Assembly (NCBI GenBank): GCA_022565075.1
Contig: JADFKG010000078.1
Location: forward strand, 1 to 9,684
Direction of reading: 5' to 3'
DNA length: 9,684 bases
DNA from: Chloroflexota bacterium
Lineage (GTDB): Bacteria > Chloroflexota > Dehalococcoidia > SM23-28-2 > RBG-16-64-32
Below, one piece after another: positions 1-6,115 of the stretch. The notes under the pieces were generated by a model. That model saw only the letters and a program-made list of their open reading frames with translations, searched no databases and was not told where the DNA came from. Each line of letters begins with the position of its first letter. The stretch's first letter is position 1. The translations under genes were made by a program, and so were the position numbers.

Positions 1-140
1 CCAACGCCCGCCACGCGCCGAAGAACGGCCGCTTCGGGCGCGTTTACCTGCAGTCCGTCGCCTCGACGATCGCCGGCGGCACGAGCGAGATCAACCGCAA
101 CATCATCGCGACCCGCGGGCTCGGCCTGCCGCGCGACTAG
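1..140 (+). CDS. Acyl-CoA dehydrogenase, C-terminal end only (partial)
   Basis: Reading frame open from base 3 to a TAG at 138-140; the gene starts before the window, so only the last 45 residues are seen. The segment VASTIAGGTSEINRNIIA is the typical C-terminal signature of acyl-CoA dehydrogenases: the helix after the catalytic region, with the conserved GGTSEI turn that contacts FAD of the neighbouring subunit. The family oxidises acyl-CoA to 2-enoyl-CoA with FAD and passes electrons to ETF. The next gene, 116 bases downstream on the same strand, acts on an enoyl-CoA, which fits a shared acyl-CoA pathway. Substrate cannot be told from this fragment. Family call is firm; the exact member is open. 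Confidence 0.85.
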   Translation, partial: NARHAPKNGRFGRVYLQSVASTIAGGTSEINRNIIATRGLGLPRD

Positions 141-173
141 GCGTCCCACCGCGCCCGGCGCGCCCCTGTCACA

Positions 174-200
174 TTGCCCGCCGTACGCTGGCCTGATACC
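174..200 (+). promoter_or_regulatory. Weak candidate sigma70-type promoter for ccr
   Basis: TTGCCC at 174-179 and GATACC at 195-200 are separated by 15 bases, short of the usual 16-18. It lies in the only gap ahead of the carboxylase/reductase gene. Both boxes are poor matches, so the gene may equally be read from upstream with the acyl-CoA dehydrogenase. Confidence 0.2.
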
Positions 201-213
201 GTAGTCCGCGCCC

Positions 214-234
214 AGGCAGGCCTGCCGCCTGCCT
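214..234 (+). other. Hairpin in the 5' leader of ccr
   Basis: AGGCAGG (214-220) pairs with CCTGCCT (228-234) around a 7-base loop. A competing perfect 12-base palindrome, GGCAGGCCTGCC, lies at 215-226. It ends 9 bases before the GGAGGAGG ribosome-binding site and has no T-run, so it is not a standard terminator. It could be an operator or a leader fold; function unknown. Confidence 0.4.
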
Positions 235-256
235 TACTACGCGGAGGAGGAGCCCA

Positions 257-1510
257 GTGGTCGCGACGAAGGAAATCTACGAAATCGGCGAGATTCCGCC
301 GATCGGCGAGGTGCCGGACCAGATGTACGCGCAGGTGATCCGGCCGGAGCGCTTCGGCGAGCCGAAGGACGCGTTCAAGGTCGAGAAGGTGGAGACGCCG
401 AAGGAGCTGAAGCCACGCGAGGCGCTGGTCCTGAACATGGCCGCCGGGATCAACTTCAACAACGTCTGGGCGGCGCGCGGCGTCCCGGTGGACGTGATCA
501 AGGCGCGCGAAAAAGAAGGCGACACGACGGGCTTCCACATCGGCGGCAGCGACTCGGCCGGCATCGTCTACGCCGTCGGGGACAACGTCACGAACATCAA
601 GGTGGGCGACCGCGTGGTCATCCACTGCGGCATGTGGGACGAAGACGACCCGTTCGTGAAGGCCGGCAACGACCCGATGTTCTCGAGCTCGTTCAGGATC
701 TGGGGTTACGAGTCGAACTGGGGGAGCTTCGCGCAGTTCACGAAGGTGCAGGCGCACCAGTGTCTGCCCAAGGCTCCGCACCTGACGTGGGAAGAGGCCG
801 CGGCGCCGACGCTGGTGGGCGCGACCGCCTACCGCATGCTCATGGGCTGGCCGCCGAACACCGTGAAGGAGGGGGACGTCGTGCTGATCTGGGGCGGCTC
901 AGGCGGCCTCGGCTCGATGGCGACCCAGATCGTCCGCGAGATGGGCGGCATCCCGATCGCCGTTGTCTCCAGCGAGGAGAAGTTCGAGTACTGCATGAAG
1001 CTGGGCGCCAAAGGCTGCATCAACCGCAAGGAGTTCGACCACTGGGGGATGATGCCGCACTGGACCGACGACGAAGCGTACGGCAAGTGGGCGAAGGGCG
1101 CGCGGGCGTTCGGCGCCAAGATCTGGGAGATCGTCGGCGAACGCAAGAGCCCGGCGATCGTCTTCGACCACCCGGGCGAGGACACGGTGCCGACGTCGAT
1201 CTTCGCCTGCAACACGGGCGGCATGGTCGTGATCTGCGCCGGCACGACGGGCTTCAACGCCGTCGTCGACCTGCGCTATCTCTGGATGCGCCAGAAGCGG
1301 TTTCAGGGCTCGCACTTCGCCAACGACGAGCAGGCGGGCGCGTTCAACCAGCTGGTGCTGGACAAGAAGATCGCCCCCTGTCTCAGCCACGCATACTCGT
1401 TCGAGGAGATCGGGCACACTCACCAGCTGATGTACGAGGGCCGGCAGCCACCGGGCGTGATGGCGGCGCTCGTCTGCGCGCCGAAGACGGGGCTGCTGGA
1501 CCTGCCGTAG
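257..1510 (+). CDS. ccr: Crotonyl-CoA carboxylase/reductase
   Basis: Full-length 417-residue medium-chain dehydrogenase/reductase of the crotonyl-CoA carboxylase/reductase family, which reductively carboxylates crotonyl-CoA to (2S)-ethylmalonyl-CoA with NADPH and CO2. It serves the ethylmalonyl-CoA pathway or makes extender units. Visible motifs are GINFNNVWAARG near residues 64-75 (catalytic-domain Asn residues), GYESNWGSFAQF at 150-161 with the Tyr-Glu of the CO2 site, the NADPH loop WGGSGGLGS at 212-220, VFDHPGE at 302-308, GGMVVICAGTTGF at 321-333, and QGSHFAN at 350-356 with the His of the CO2 site. These residues separate carboxylating members from ordinary enoyl reductases. The GTG start is set by GGAGGAGG at 243-250. 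The upstream acyl-CoA dehydrogenase tail fits a joint acyl-CoA route. The stop lies 3 bases from the convergent thpR stop. Confidence 0.93.
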   Translation: MVATKEIYEIGEIPPIGEVPDQMYAQVIRPERFGEPKDAFKVEKVETPKELKPREALVLNMAAGINFNNVWAARGVPVDVIKAREKEGDTTGFHIGGSDSAGIVYAVGDNVTNIKVGDRVVIHCGMWDEDDPFVKAGNDPMFSSSFRIWGYESNWGSFAQFTKVQAHQCLPKAPHLTWEEAAAPTLVGATAYRMLMGWPPNTVKEGDVVLIWGGSGGLGSMATQIVREMGGIPIAVVSSEEKFEYCMKLGAKGCINRKEFDHWGMMPHWTDDEAYGKWAKGARAFGAKIWEIVGERKSPAIVFDHPGEDTVPTSIFACNTGGMVVICAGTTGFNAVVDLRYLWMRQKRFQGSHFANDEQAGAFNQLVLDKKIAPCLSHAYSFEEIGHTHQLMYEGRQPPGVMAALVCAPKTGLLDLP

Positions 1511-1518
1511 CCCCTACG
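1506..1518. other. Palindrome across convergent stop codons
   Basis: CGTAG (1506-1510), spacer CCC, then CTACG (1514-1518). The TAG stops of ccr and thpR face each other 3 bases apart and form a 5-bp inverted repeat. It is too weak and lacks a T-run for a confident terminator. It is the only structure seen between the two genes. Confidence 0.35.
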
Positions 1519-2101
1519 CGAGTTCGACGGCGCAGAGGCGCGTGTAGAGGGGGCCTTCCCGGCGCAGTTCGCTGCGCATGAGCACGACCTCGCGCACGGG
1601 GATCGGTGTATCCGGCACTTTTACGGCGTCGATCGCCTCCGCGAGCGGCCTGGCGACCTTCTTCGCGAGGTCCTGGGGCACGCGAGCGAGCGTCAGATGG
1701 GCGGCAAACGGCCTCTCGTCCGCAGGGAAGCCTAACGGCGCGATCCTGGCGTCCACGCGCTTGTGGAGCGCCTGGAGGGCGTCGACGTCCCCACGAACGT
1801 CCACCCAGAGCACGCGCGGGTTCTGGCGCCCGCCGAACTTGCCGAGCTCGCCCAGCGTCAGTTCGTGTGGCGCGACGCCTTCGGCAGCAGCGCGCAAGGC
1901 GTCTTCGATCTGCGGCTGGCGCTCGGCGGGCGTCTCGCCGAGGAACTTCAGCGTGATGTGGATGTTCTCCGGCCGCGCCCAGCGCAGGCGCTCGAGGCCC
2001 ATCCCCCGCAGCTCATCGGCGAGGCCGGCGAGGCGCTGCCGCACGTTCGCCGGCAGTTCGACGGCGATGAACAGCCGGAGGACGCTCGGCTTGTCGCTCA
2101 T
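1514..2101 (-). CDS. thpR: RNA 2',3'-cyclic phosphodiesterase (2H family)
   Basis: A 195-residue protein of the 2H phosphoesterase/LigT family, the usual size. Both catalytic HxTx motifs are present: HITL at residues 48-51 and HLTL at 135-138. The N-terminal LRLFIAVELP and the WARPENIHITLKFLG stretch are typical of ThpR. Family members open 2',3'-cyclic phosphates on RNA to 2'-phosphates, and some were first studied for 2'-5' RNA ligation; the protein is expected to be cytoplasmic. The ATG overlaps the stop of the upstream amidohydrolase as ATGA (2098-2101), so translation is probably coupled and the start is well fixed. The biological RNA substrate is not known from sequence. Confidence 0.9.
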   Translation of the reverse strand: MSDKPSVLRLFIAVELPANVRQRLAGLADELRGMGLERLRWARPENIHITLKFLGETPAERQPQIEDALRAAAEGVAPHELTLGELGKFGGRQNPRVLWVDVRGDVDALQALHKRVDARIAPLGFPADERPFAAHLTLARVPQDLAKKVARPLAEAIDAVKVPDTPIPVREVVLMRSELRREGPLYTRLCAVELA

Positions 2102-2928
2102 GAGGCCGACTCAGCTGAGAGACGGCCGAGAAGCGCCTCAGCGTTGCCCTGAACGGCGCGGCTCAGGCGCTCATCGCTGGTGACCGCCGCCCGCAGCTCG
2201 CCGAGCGCGCGCTCCTGGCTGATCAGCGGGTAGTCGCTGCCGAAGAGCAGACGTTCCTCGGGCACGGCTGCCAGCGCAGCGCTGGCCTGGCCACCACGGT
2301 AGAGGAACGGCTGTGCGGCGGTGTCGACGTAGACGGATGGGGGGGCGTCGCGGTAGACGTCCCCGCCGAGATGCGCCCCGACGATCGCGAGGTCCGCGTG
2401 CCGGCGGGCGAACTCGCGAAACGCCGCCAGCGAACAGCCGCGCTTGCCCCGGTATTCGCGGCCGCCCTTTTCCGTGACGTGCACGAGGAGGATCAGGCGG
2501 TGCTCACGGGCGGCGGCGGCCAGGCGATCGCCTTCGCTGCCGTTGAGGTCCCAGCCCTGGTTGTCCGGCCGCAGCTCGCCCAGGCCGCGTGCGCCGGCTG
2601 CCGCACAGCGTGCGATCTCGGCTTCGGCGGCGGCGCTGGCCATGTTGACGGTCGTGAAGGGGACGATGCGGCCGTTGCTCCTCGCCGCGGACTCGAGCAA
2701 GTAGTCGTTGTGGCGGGCGATGTCGCCGTCGTCGCTCCAGGCGAAGCCGAGGGCGACGCAGACGCCGACGCCGGCGGCGTCCATGCTGGCGAGGAGATCA
2801 TCGGCGGTGGCGATCTTCGCCTTCGGGTCGGCGTACATCTCCGCGAAGGCGGGATCGCGGCGGGCATAGTCGTCCCGCCGGTCGCGTACGTCGGGGCCGA
2901 AGATATGCGTGTGGAAGTCGATGATCAC
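2098..2928 (-). CDS. Amidohydrolase 2 family metal-dependent hydrolase
   Basis: A 276-residue TIM-barrel hydrolase of the amidohydrolase-2 (PF04909-like) family. Residue positions are counted from the chosen start. The N-terminal DFHTH metal motif has its two His residues at 6 and 8. Further likely ligands and active-site residues are Glu118 in GELRP, His150 in LLVHV, His186 in GAHLGG and Asp232 in FGSDYP. This pattern is shared with decarboxylases and lactone or amide hydrolases (ACMSD-like), so the substrate is not predictable. The GTG at 2926-2928 is chosen because the HxH motif of this family normally sits within the first ten residues, GAGGAA (2932-2937) precedes it, and a -10 box lies just upstream. 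The frame stays open to 3066, but that extension would run into the divergent promoter and gene. The stop overlaps the thpR start. Confidence 0.82.
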   Translation of the reverse strand: MIIDFHTHIFGPDVRDRRDDYARRDPAFAEMYADPKAKIATADDLLASMDAAGVGVCVALGFAWSDDGDIARHNDYLLESAARSNGRIVPFTTVNMASAAAEAEIARCAAAGARGLGELRPDNQGWDLNGSEGDRLAAAAREHRLILLVHVTEKGGREYRGKRGCSLAAFREFARRHADLAIVGAHLGGDVYRDAPPSVYVDTAAQPFLYRGGQASAALAAVPEERLLFGSDYPLISQERALGELRAAVTSDERLSRAVQGNAEALLGRLSAESAS

Positions 2929-2944
2929 GCGTTCCTCGCCACGG

Positions 2945-2953
2945 ATGATAGCA
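2945..2953 (-). promoter_or_regulatory. Extended -10 promoter for the amidohydrolase-thpR pair
   Basis: On the minus strand TGCTATCAT reads as an extended -10 (TGn plus TATCAT, 5 of 6 matches). No good -35 is visible at the expected distance, which extended -10 promoters tolerate. Transcription would begin near 2938, leaving a leader of about 10 bases that just contains the GAGGAA site before the GTG at 2928. It supports the short start of the amidohydrolase. Confidence 0.4.
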
Positions 2954-2991
2954 CGCACGAGGGACGGGTCCGCCGGAGTTTTCGGGTAACG

Positions 2992-3019
2992 TTGCGAGAG
3001 ACCGCGGGCCACGTATAAT
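2992..3019 (+). promoter_or_regulatory. Sigma70-type promoter of the transketolase operon
   Basis: TTGCGA (2992-2997), a 16-base spacer, and a perfect TATAAT (3014-3019). Transcription would start near 3026. That puts the GTG at 3021 outside the message and leaves the TTG at 3045 as the first usable start, with GAGGG at 3036-3040. Such an AT-rich box stands out in this GC-rich sequence. It is divergent from the amidohydrolase promoter, about 40 bases away. Confidence 0.65.
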
Positions 3020-3044
3020 CGTGCCAGAAGGAAGTGAGGGAAGC

Positions 3045-3956
3045 TTGGCTCAGGCCCCGTCGGCATCCACCGAAGAGCTAGAGGAGATCGCCCGCAACGT
3101 CCGCCGCAACATCGTGCGCATGACGCACGCGGCGAAGTCCGGGCATCCCGGCGGCTCTCTCTCCAGCGTCGAAATCCTGACGGCGCTCTACTTCCGCATC
3201 ATGCGCCACGACCCGAAGAACCCGTCGTGGCCGGACCGCGACCGCTTCGTCTTGAGCAAGGGCCACGCGACGCCCCTCATGTACAGCGTGCTCTCCGAGG
3301 CCGGCTATATCGACCCGGACGACCTGCTTACGTTCCGCCAGCTGGGCACGAAGCTGCAGGGCCACACGACGATGGGCAAACCGCCGGGAGTCGAGATGTC
3401 CGCGGGCGCGCTGGGCATGGGCCTGTCGTTTTCGCTGGGCGCGGCGCTGGCGGCGCGGCTGGACGGACGCGACTACCACGTGTTCTGTCTGCTCTCCGAC
3501 GGCGACTGCCAGGAGGGTCAGACGTGGGAAGCGGTGATGTCGGCCGGTCACTACAACACGGCCAACCTGACGGCGATCATCGACCGCAACCACATCCAGA
3601 ACGACGGCTACTCCGACGGCCAGCGCTACGACGGCGACGACCAGCCTTCCGGCCGGCCCGGCGGCTGGGTGATGGAAGACAACCACACGGCGAACATCAT
3701 GAACCTGGAGCCGTTCGAGGATAAGTGGCGCGCCTTCGGCTGGGACACGAAGCGCATCAAAGGCCACGACTTCGACGCGATCACCGCCGCCCTGCAAGAG
3801 GCCCGAGAGGACGGCGAGCAGCCGACCGCGATCATCTGCGAGACGACCAAGGGCAAGGGCGTAAGCTTCATGGAGAACAATCCGGACTTCCACGGCAAGG
3901 CGCCCAGCGACGAGCAGCTAGCACAGGCGCTGCAGGAGCTGGGGTTCAAGGAGTAG
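3045..3956 (+). CDS. Transketolase, N-terminal (thiamine diphosphate-binding) subunit
   Basis: A 303-residue protein matching the N-terminal half of transketolase, as found in organisms with the split two-gene enzyme. With the next gene product it would transfer two-carbon units between sugar phosphates in the pentose phosphate pathway. Seen motifs are SGHPGGS at 32-38, SKGHATP near 71-77, the diphosphate-Mg signature beginning DGDCQEG at 152-158 with Asn182 in DRNHIQ, and WRAFGW at about 228-233. The TTG start is chosen because the strong promoter ends at 3019 and GAGGG precedes it; a GTG at 3021 is in frame but lies before the predicted transcript start. Residues about 189-216 (YSDGQRYDGDD...) form an extra loop, right after the cofactor-binding Asn, that I do not expect in this family. 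AAGGAG at 3948-3953 serves the next gene. Confidence 0.9.
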   Translation: MAQAPSASTEELEEIARNVRRNIVRMTHAAKSGHPGGSLSSVEILTALYFRIMRHDPKNPSWPDRDRFVLSKGHATPLMYSVLSEAGYIDPDDLLTFRQLGTKLQGHTTMGKPPGVEMSAGALGMGLSFSLGAALAARLDGRDYHVFCLLSDGDCQEGQTWEAVMSAGHYNTANLTAIIDRNHIQNDGYSDGQRYDGDDQPSGRPGGWVMEDNHTANIMNLEPFEDKWRAFGWDTKRIKGHDFDAITAALQEAREDGEQPTAIICETTKGKGVSFMENNPDFHGKAPSDEQLAQALQELGFKE

Positions 3957-3959
3957 CCG

Positions 3960-4910
3960 ATGGTCCAGACGGCAGCCGACAAGTCGACGCGCGAGGTCCT
4001 GGGCCCGACGCTGGCGAGACTGGCACGCGAGGGCCTGGACATCGTCTGCGTGGACGCGGACCTCGGCTACTCGACGTCAGCGGTGAAGTTCGGGCGGGAG
4101 TTCCCCGAGCGCTTCTTCCCGATCGGCGTTGCCGAGCAGAACATGATCGGCGTCGCGGCCGGTCTGGCCTCGTGCGGCAAGATAGCGTTCTGCTCCAGCT
4201 TCGCCGTCTTCGCGCCCGGCCACTGCTTCGACCAGCTGCGGATGGCGGTCGCCCAGCCGCGGACGAACGTCAAGCTGTTCGCGAGCCACGCCGGCGTCGT
4301 GACCGGCGAGGACGGCGCGTCCGCCGAAGCGCTGGAAGACCTGACGTTGATGCTCTCGATGCCCTCGTTCACCGTCCTCTTCCCGGCCGACGCCGTGGAG
4401 TGCGAGCAGATGATCGAGGTCGCCGCGCGCACGGAAGGGCCGTTCTATATCCGCTCGATGCGCCCGAAGATACCGATCCTCTTCGACGACTCGTACCGCT
4501 TCGAGCTGGGCAAGTGGCCGCTGATGCGAGACGGCGATGACGTGACGCTGATCGCCTGCGGCGAGCTGGTGAAGGCCGCTCTCGATGCGGCGGAGAAGCT
4601 GGCGAGCCAGGGCGTTGACGCGCGGGTGCTGAACGCTTCGTCGCTGCGCCCGTTCGACCGCGAGGCGCTGCTGGCGGCGGCGCGCGAGACGGGCGCGATC
4701 GTAACCGCGGAAGACCACTTCATACAGGGCGGCCTCGGCGGCCTCGTCTCCCAGGCGCTGGCCGCGGCGCAGCCGACGCCGGTCGCATTCGTGGGAATGG
4801 AAGGATACGGCACCAGCGGCACGTGGAAGCAGCTGCTCGAACACTTTGACCTGACGCCGGAAGCGATAGCCCGGGCCGCCGACGATGTCATCTCTCGGAA
4901 GTCCCGATAA
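3960..4910 (+). CDS. Transketolase, C-terminal subunit
   Basis: A 316-residue partner of the preceding gene: the pyrimidine-binding domain plus the C-terminal transketolase domain. GVAEQNM at 57-62 holds the Glu (59) that activates the thiamine ring. SHAGVVTGEDGASAEALEDL around 109-128, FPADAVE near 146-152 and the C-terminal VTAEDHFIQGGLGG segment are characteristic. The same fold occurs in DXP synthase and 2-oxoacid dehydrogenase beta subunits, but the adjacent transketolase N-subunit settles the call. The ATG lies 3 bases after the upstream stop with AAGGAG six bases before it, so both subunits are made from one message. The 3' end overlaps the transporter gene by 26 bases. Confidence 0.9.
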   Translation: MVQTAADKSTREVLGPTLARLAREGLDIVCVDADLGYSTSAVKFGREFPERFFPIGVAEQNMIGVAAGLASCGKIAFCSSFAVFAPGHCFDQLRMAVAQPRTNVKLFASHAGVVTGEDGASAEALEDLTLMLSMPSFTVLFPADAVECEQMIEVAARTEGPFYIRSMRPKIPILFDDSYRFELGKWPLMRDGDDVTLIACGELVKAALDAAEKLASQGVDARVLNASSLRPFDREALLAAARETGAIVTAEDHFIQGGLGGLVSQALAAAQPTPVAFVGMEGYGTSGTWKQLLEHFDLTPEAIARAADDVISRKSR

Positions 4911-5832
4911 CCGCGGCGGCCACTCCCACGCCGAAGCTCACTCAGCCGTTGCCCTAGCCTCACGGCGGATCGCCGCCGTATCGATCTTCGTCACGATCTG
5001 CCTGCTGGCGCTCAAGCTCACCGTCGGCATCATCAGCGACAGCATCGCGGTGCTCTCCGACGCGGTGGACAGCGCGACCGACCTGGTGGGCGGCGCAGCG
5101 GCGCTCATCAGCCTGCGCATCGCGGCCCAGCCGGCGGATGAGGATCACCCGTATGGACACGGCAAAGTCGAGGCCGTGTCGGCGTCAGTCGCGGCGACAG
5201 TCGTCGGTCTCGGCGGCGGGCTGATCACCTTCCAGGCGGTGCGCAGGCTGATCGAAGGATCGCCGGAGATCGACGTTGGCATCGGGCTCGTGGCGATGGC
5301 GATCGCAGCCGTGGCAAACCTTCTGATGGCCGTACTGATGCGGCGGGAGGCGCGGCGGTCCGAGTCGATGGCGCTGTCAGCGGAGTCGACGCACCTGCAG
5401 ACGAACGTGGTTCAGGCCTGCGCGATCATCCTGGGCCTGACGCTCGTGGGGATTACGGGGGAGAACCTGTTCGACCCGATCGCGGCGCTGTTGCTGGCCG
5501 CGTACATGGGGTGGACTGCGATCGGGCTCGTGCGGACGGCGCTGGAGGACATCATGGACCAATCGCTTCCCGCCGCGGAGCTGACCGCGATCGAAGAAGT
5601 GCTGACGGCGCACAAAGGTGAGGTGCTGGGGTACCACCGCCTGCGCACGCGGCGCTCCGGTGCGACCCGCCACATCGATATGCATCTGATCTTCGAGGCC
5701 GAGCGCACGGTGGCAGACGTACACGACGCTTCCGACCGTATCGAGGCGGACATCCAGGCCCGCCTGCCCGGCGCCGAGGTGGTGATCCACCCGGAACCAG
5801 ATGAGGGGCAGGAGCGCACGTCACTCAGGTAA
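4885..5832 (+). CDS. Cation diffusion facilitator (CDF) family transporter
   Basis: A 315-residue inner-membrane metal/proton antiporter of the CDF family, which exports divalent cations such as Zn, Fe, Mn or Cd. A short His-containing head (GGHSHAEAH, 11-19) precedes about six membrane helices between 28 and 218, then a cytoplasmic C-terminal domain of about 90 residues. TM2 carries the DxxxD metal site (Asp62, Asp66), and DHPYGHGK at 87-94 is the family signature after TM2. In TM5 the usual HxxxD reads HLQTN (His170, Asn174; codon AAC at 5404-5406), so the fourth metal ligand is Asn. This may alter the metal preferred or weaken transport. The start overlaps the transketolase C-subunit and has no clear ribosome-binding site, suggesting translational coupling. 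Metal identity is unknown. Confidence 0.88.
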   Translation: MSSLGSPDNRGGHSHAEAHSAVALASRRIAAVSIFVTICLLALKLTVGIISDSIAVLSDAVDSATDLVGGAAALISLRIAAQPADEDHPYGHGKVEAVSASVAATVVGLGGGLITFQAVRRLIEGSPEIDVGIGLVAMAIAAVANLLMAVLMRREARRSESMALSAESTHLQTNVVQACAIILGLTLVGITGENLFDPIAALLLAAYMGWTAIGLVRTALEDIMDQSLPAAELTAIEEVLTAHKGEVLGYHRLRTRRSGATRHIDMHLIFEAERTVADVHDASDRIEADIQARLPGAEVVIHPEPDEGQERTSLR

Positions 5833-5835
5833 AGC

Positions 5836-5855
5836 TTCGGACAATCTTGTCCGAA
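5836..5855. terminator. Perfect 8-bp hairpin after the CDF gene; possible terminator or operator
   Basis: TTCGGACA, loop ATCT, TGTCCGAA, starting 4 bases after the transporter stop. Position suits a terminator for the transketolase-CDF operon, but no T-run follows on the + strand. A symmetric 8-bp arm could also be a protein-binding operator, and its 3' arm overlaps the -35 of a weak candidate promoter for the next unit. Confidence 0.45.
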
Positions 5856-5876
5856 AGAGGCGTTTCACGCACTAAT
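5847..5876 (+). promoter_or_regulatory. Candidate promoter for the c-di-GMP operon
   Basis: TTGTCC (5847-5852), an 18-base spacer, and ACTAAT (5871-5876), each 4 of 6 matches. It is the best pair I find ahead of the riboswitch and would start transcription near 5883, giving a leader of about 230 bases. The -35 overlaps the 3' arm of the hairpin at 5836-5855, so termination or repressor binding there could interfere with it. Confidence 0.25.
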
Positions 5877-5888
5877 GGGCACCGCCCA

Positions 5889-5940
5889 CACGTAACTGCC
5901 AAGGGGAGGCACCGTCTTAGTTACTGTGCAACGCGAATAG
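5889..5940 (+). other. Structured leader segment upstream of the riboswitch, function unknown
   Basis: CACGTAACT (5889-5897) pairs with AGTTACTGTG (5919-5928) with one bulged T, enclosing a small GCC/GGC hairpin (5898-5910). Downstream, GTG (5926-5928) and CGC (5932-5934) can pair with GCG and CAC (5943-5948), which are the 5' strand of riboswitch helix P1. The stretch 5894-5915 also resembles the 5' part of the aptamer at 5950-5970. No protein is coded here that I can support. Confidence 0.35.
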
Positions 5941-6048
5941 CTGCGCACAACTACCGAAGGGGCGAACCGTGCCGAAAGGACGGGGCGCAAAGCTACGGGC
6001 CTAAGTCCGCTGAAGGCGGATACGGTCGCCTGGCCGCCGGTGCGACAG
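5941..6048 (+). ncRNA. Cyclic di-GMP-I (GEMM-I) riboswitch aptamer
   Basis: The fold and conserved bases of the GEMM-I aptamer can be traced. P1 is CTGCGCAC (5941-5948) with GTGCGACAG (6040-6048), one bulged A. The conserved 5' strand GGGGCGAACC (5959-5968) leads into stem P1b, CCGT(g)CC / GGACGG, capped by a GAAA tetraloop (5974-5977). GGCGCAAAGC (5984-5993) follows. CCTAAG (6000-6005) and TACGG (6021-6025) form an 11-nt-type tetraloop receptor on the stem TCCGC/GCGGA (6006-6020). The 3' strand GGTCGCCTGG matches the consensus GGTAGCC-like strand. GEMM-I RNAs bind c-di-GMP and control the downstream gene, here a diguanylate cyclase followed by an HD-GYP protein. On or off sense is not obvious: no T-run terminator follows. 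Confidence 0.9.
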
Positions 6049-6053
6049 GCGAC
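6025..6053 (+). promoter_or_regulatory. Alternative hairpin competing with the riboswitch P1 helix
   Basis: GTCGCCTG (6025-6032) is perfectly complementary to CAGGCGAC (6046-6053), with a 13-base loop. It uses the conserved 3' core strand of the aptamer and the 3' strand of P1, so it cannot coexist with the ligand-bound fold. It is followed by AAGAACGGGGG with no T-run, so it is not a classical intrinsic terminator. Confidence 0.45.
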
Positions 6054-6115
6054 AAGAACGGGGGACAACGTGGCTGTTTCGGCAGAACAAACGAAGAGTG
6101 CGGGGATCAGGTGGG

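Noticed and set aside
634..1581. Long + strand open frame of 315 codons overlapping ccr
   Set aside because: Arg/Gly/Asp-rich shadow of ccr in another frame, with no recognisable motif.
3021..3044. GTG at 3021 as transketolase start
   Set aside because: It lies 2 bases after the perfect TATAAT, before the expected transcript start; the TTG at 3045 has GAGGG ahead.
2929..3066. 46-residue N-terminal extension of the amidohydrolase
   Set aside because: It would put the HxH motif far from the N-terminus, cross the divergent promoter and overlap the transketolase start; the GTG at 2928 fits better.
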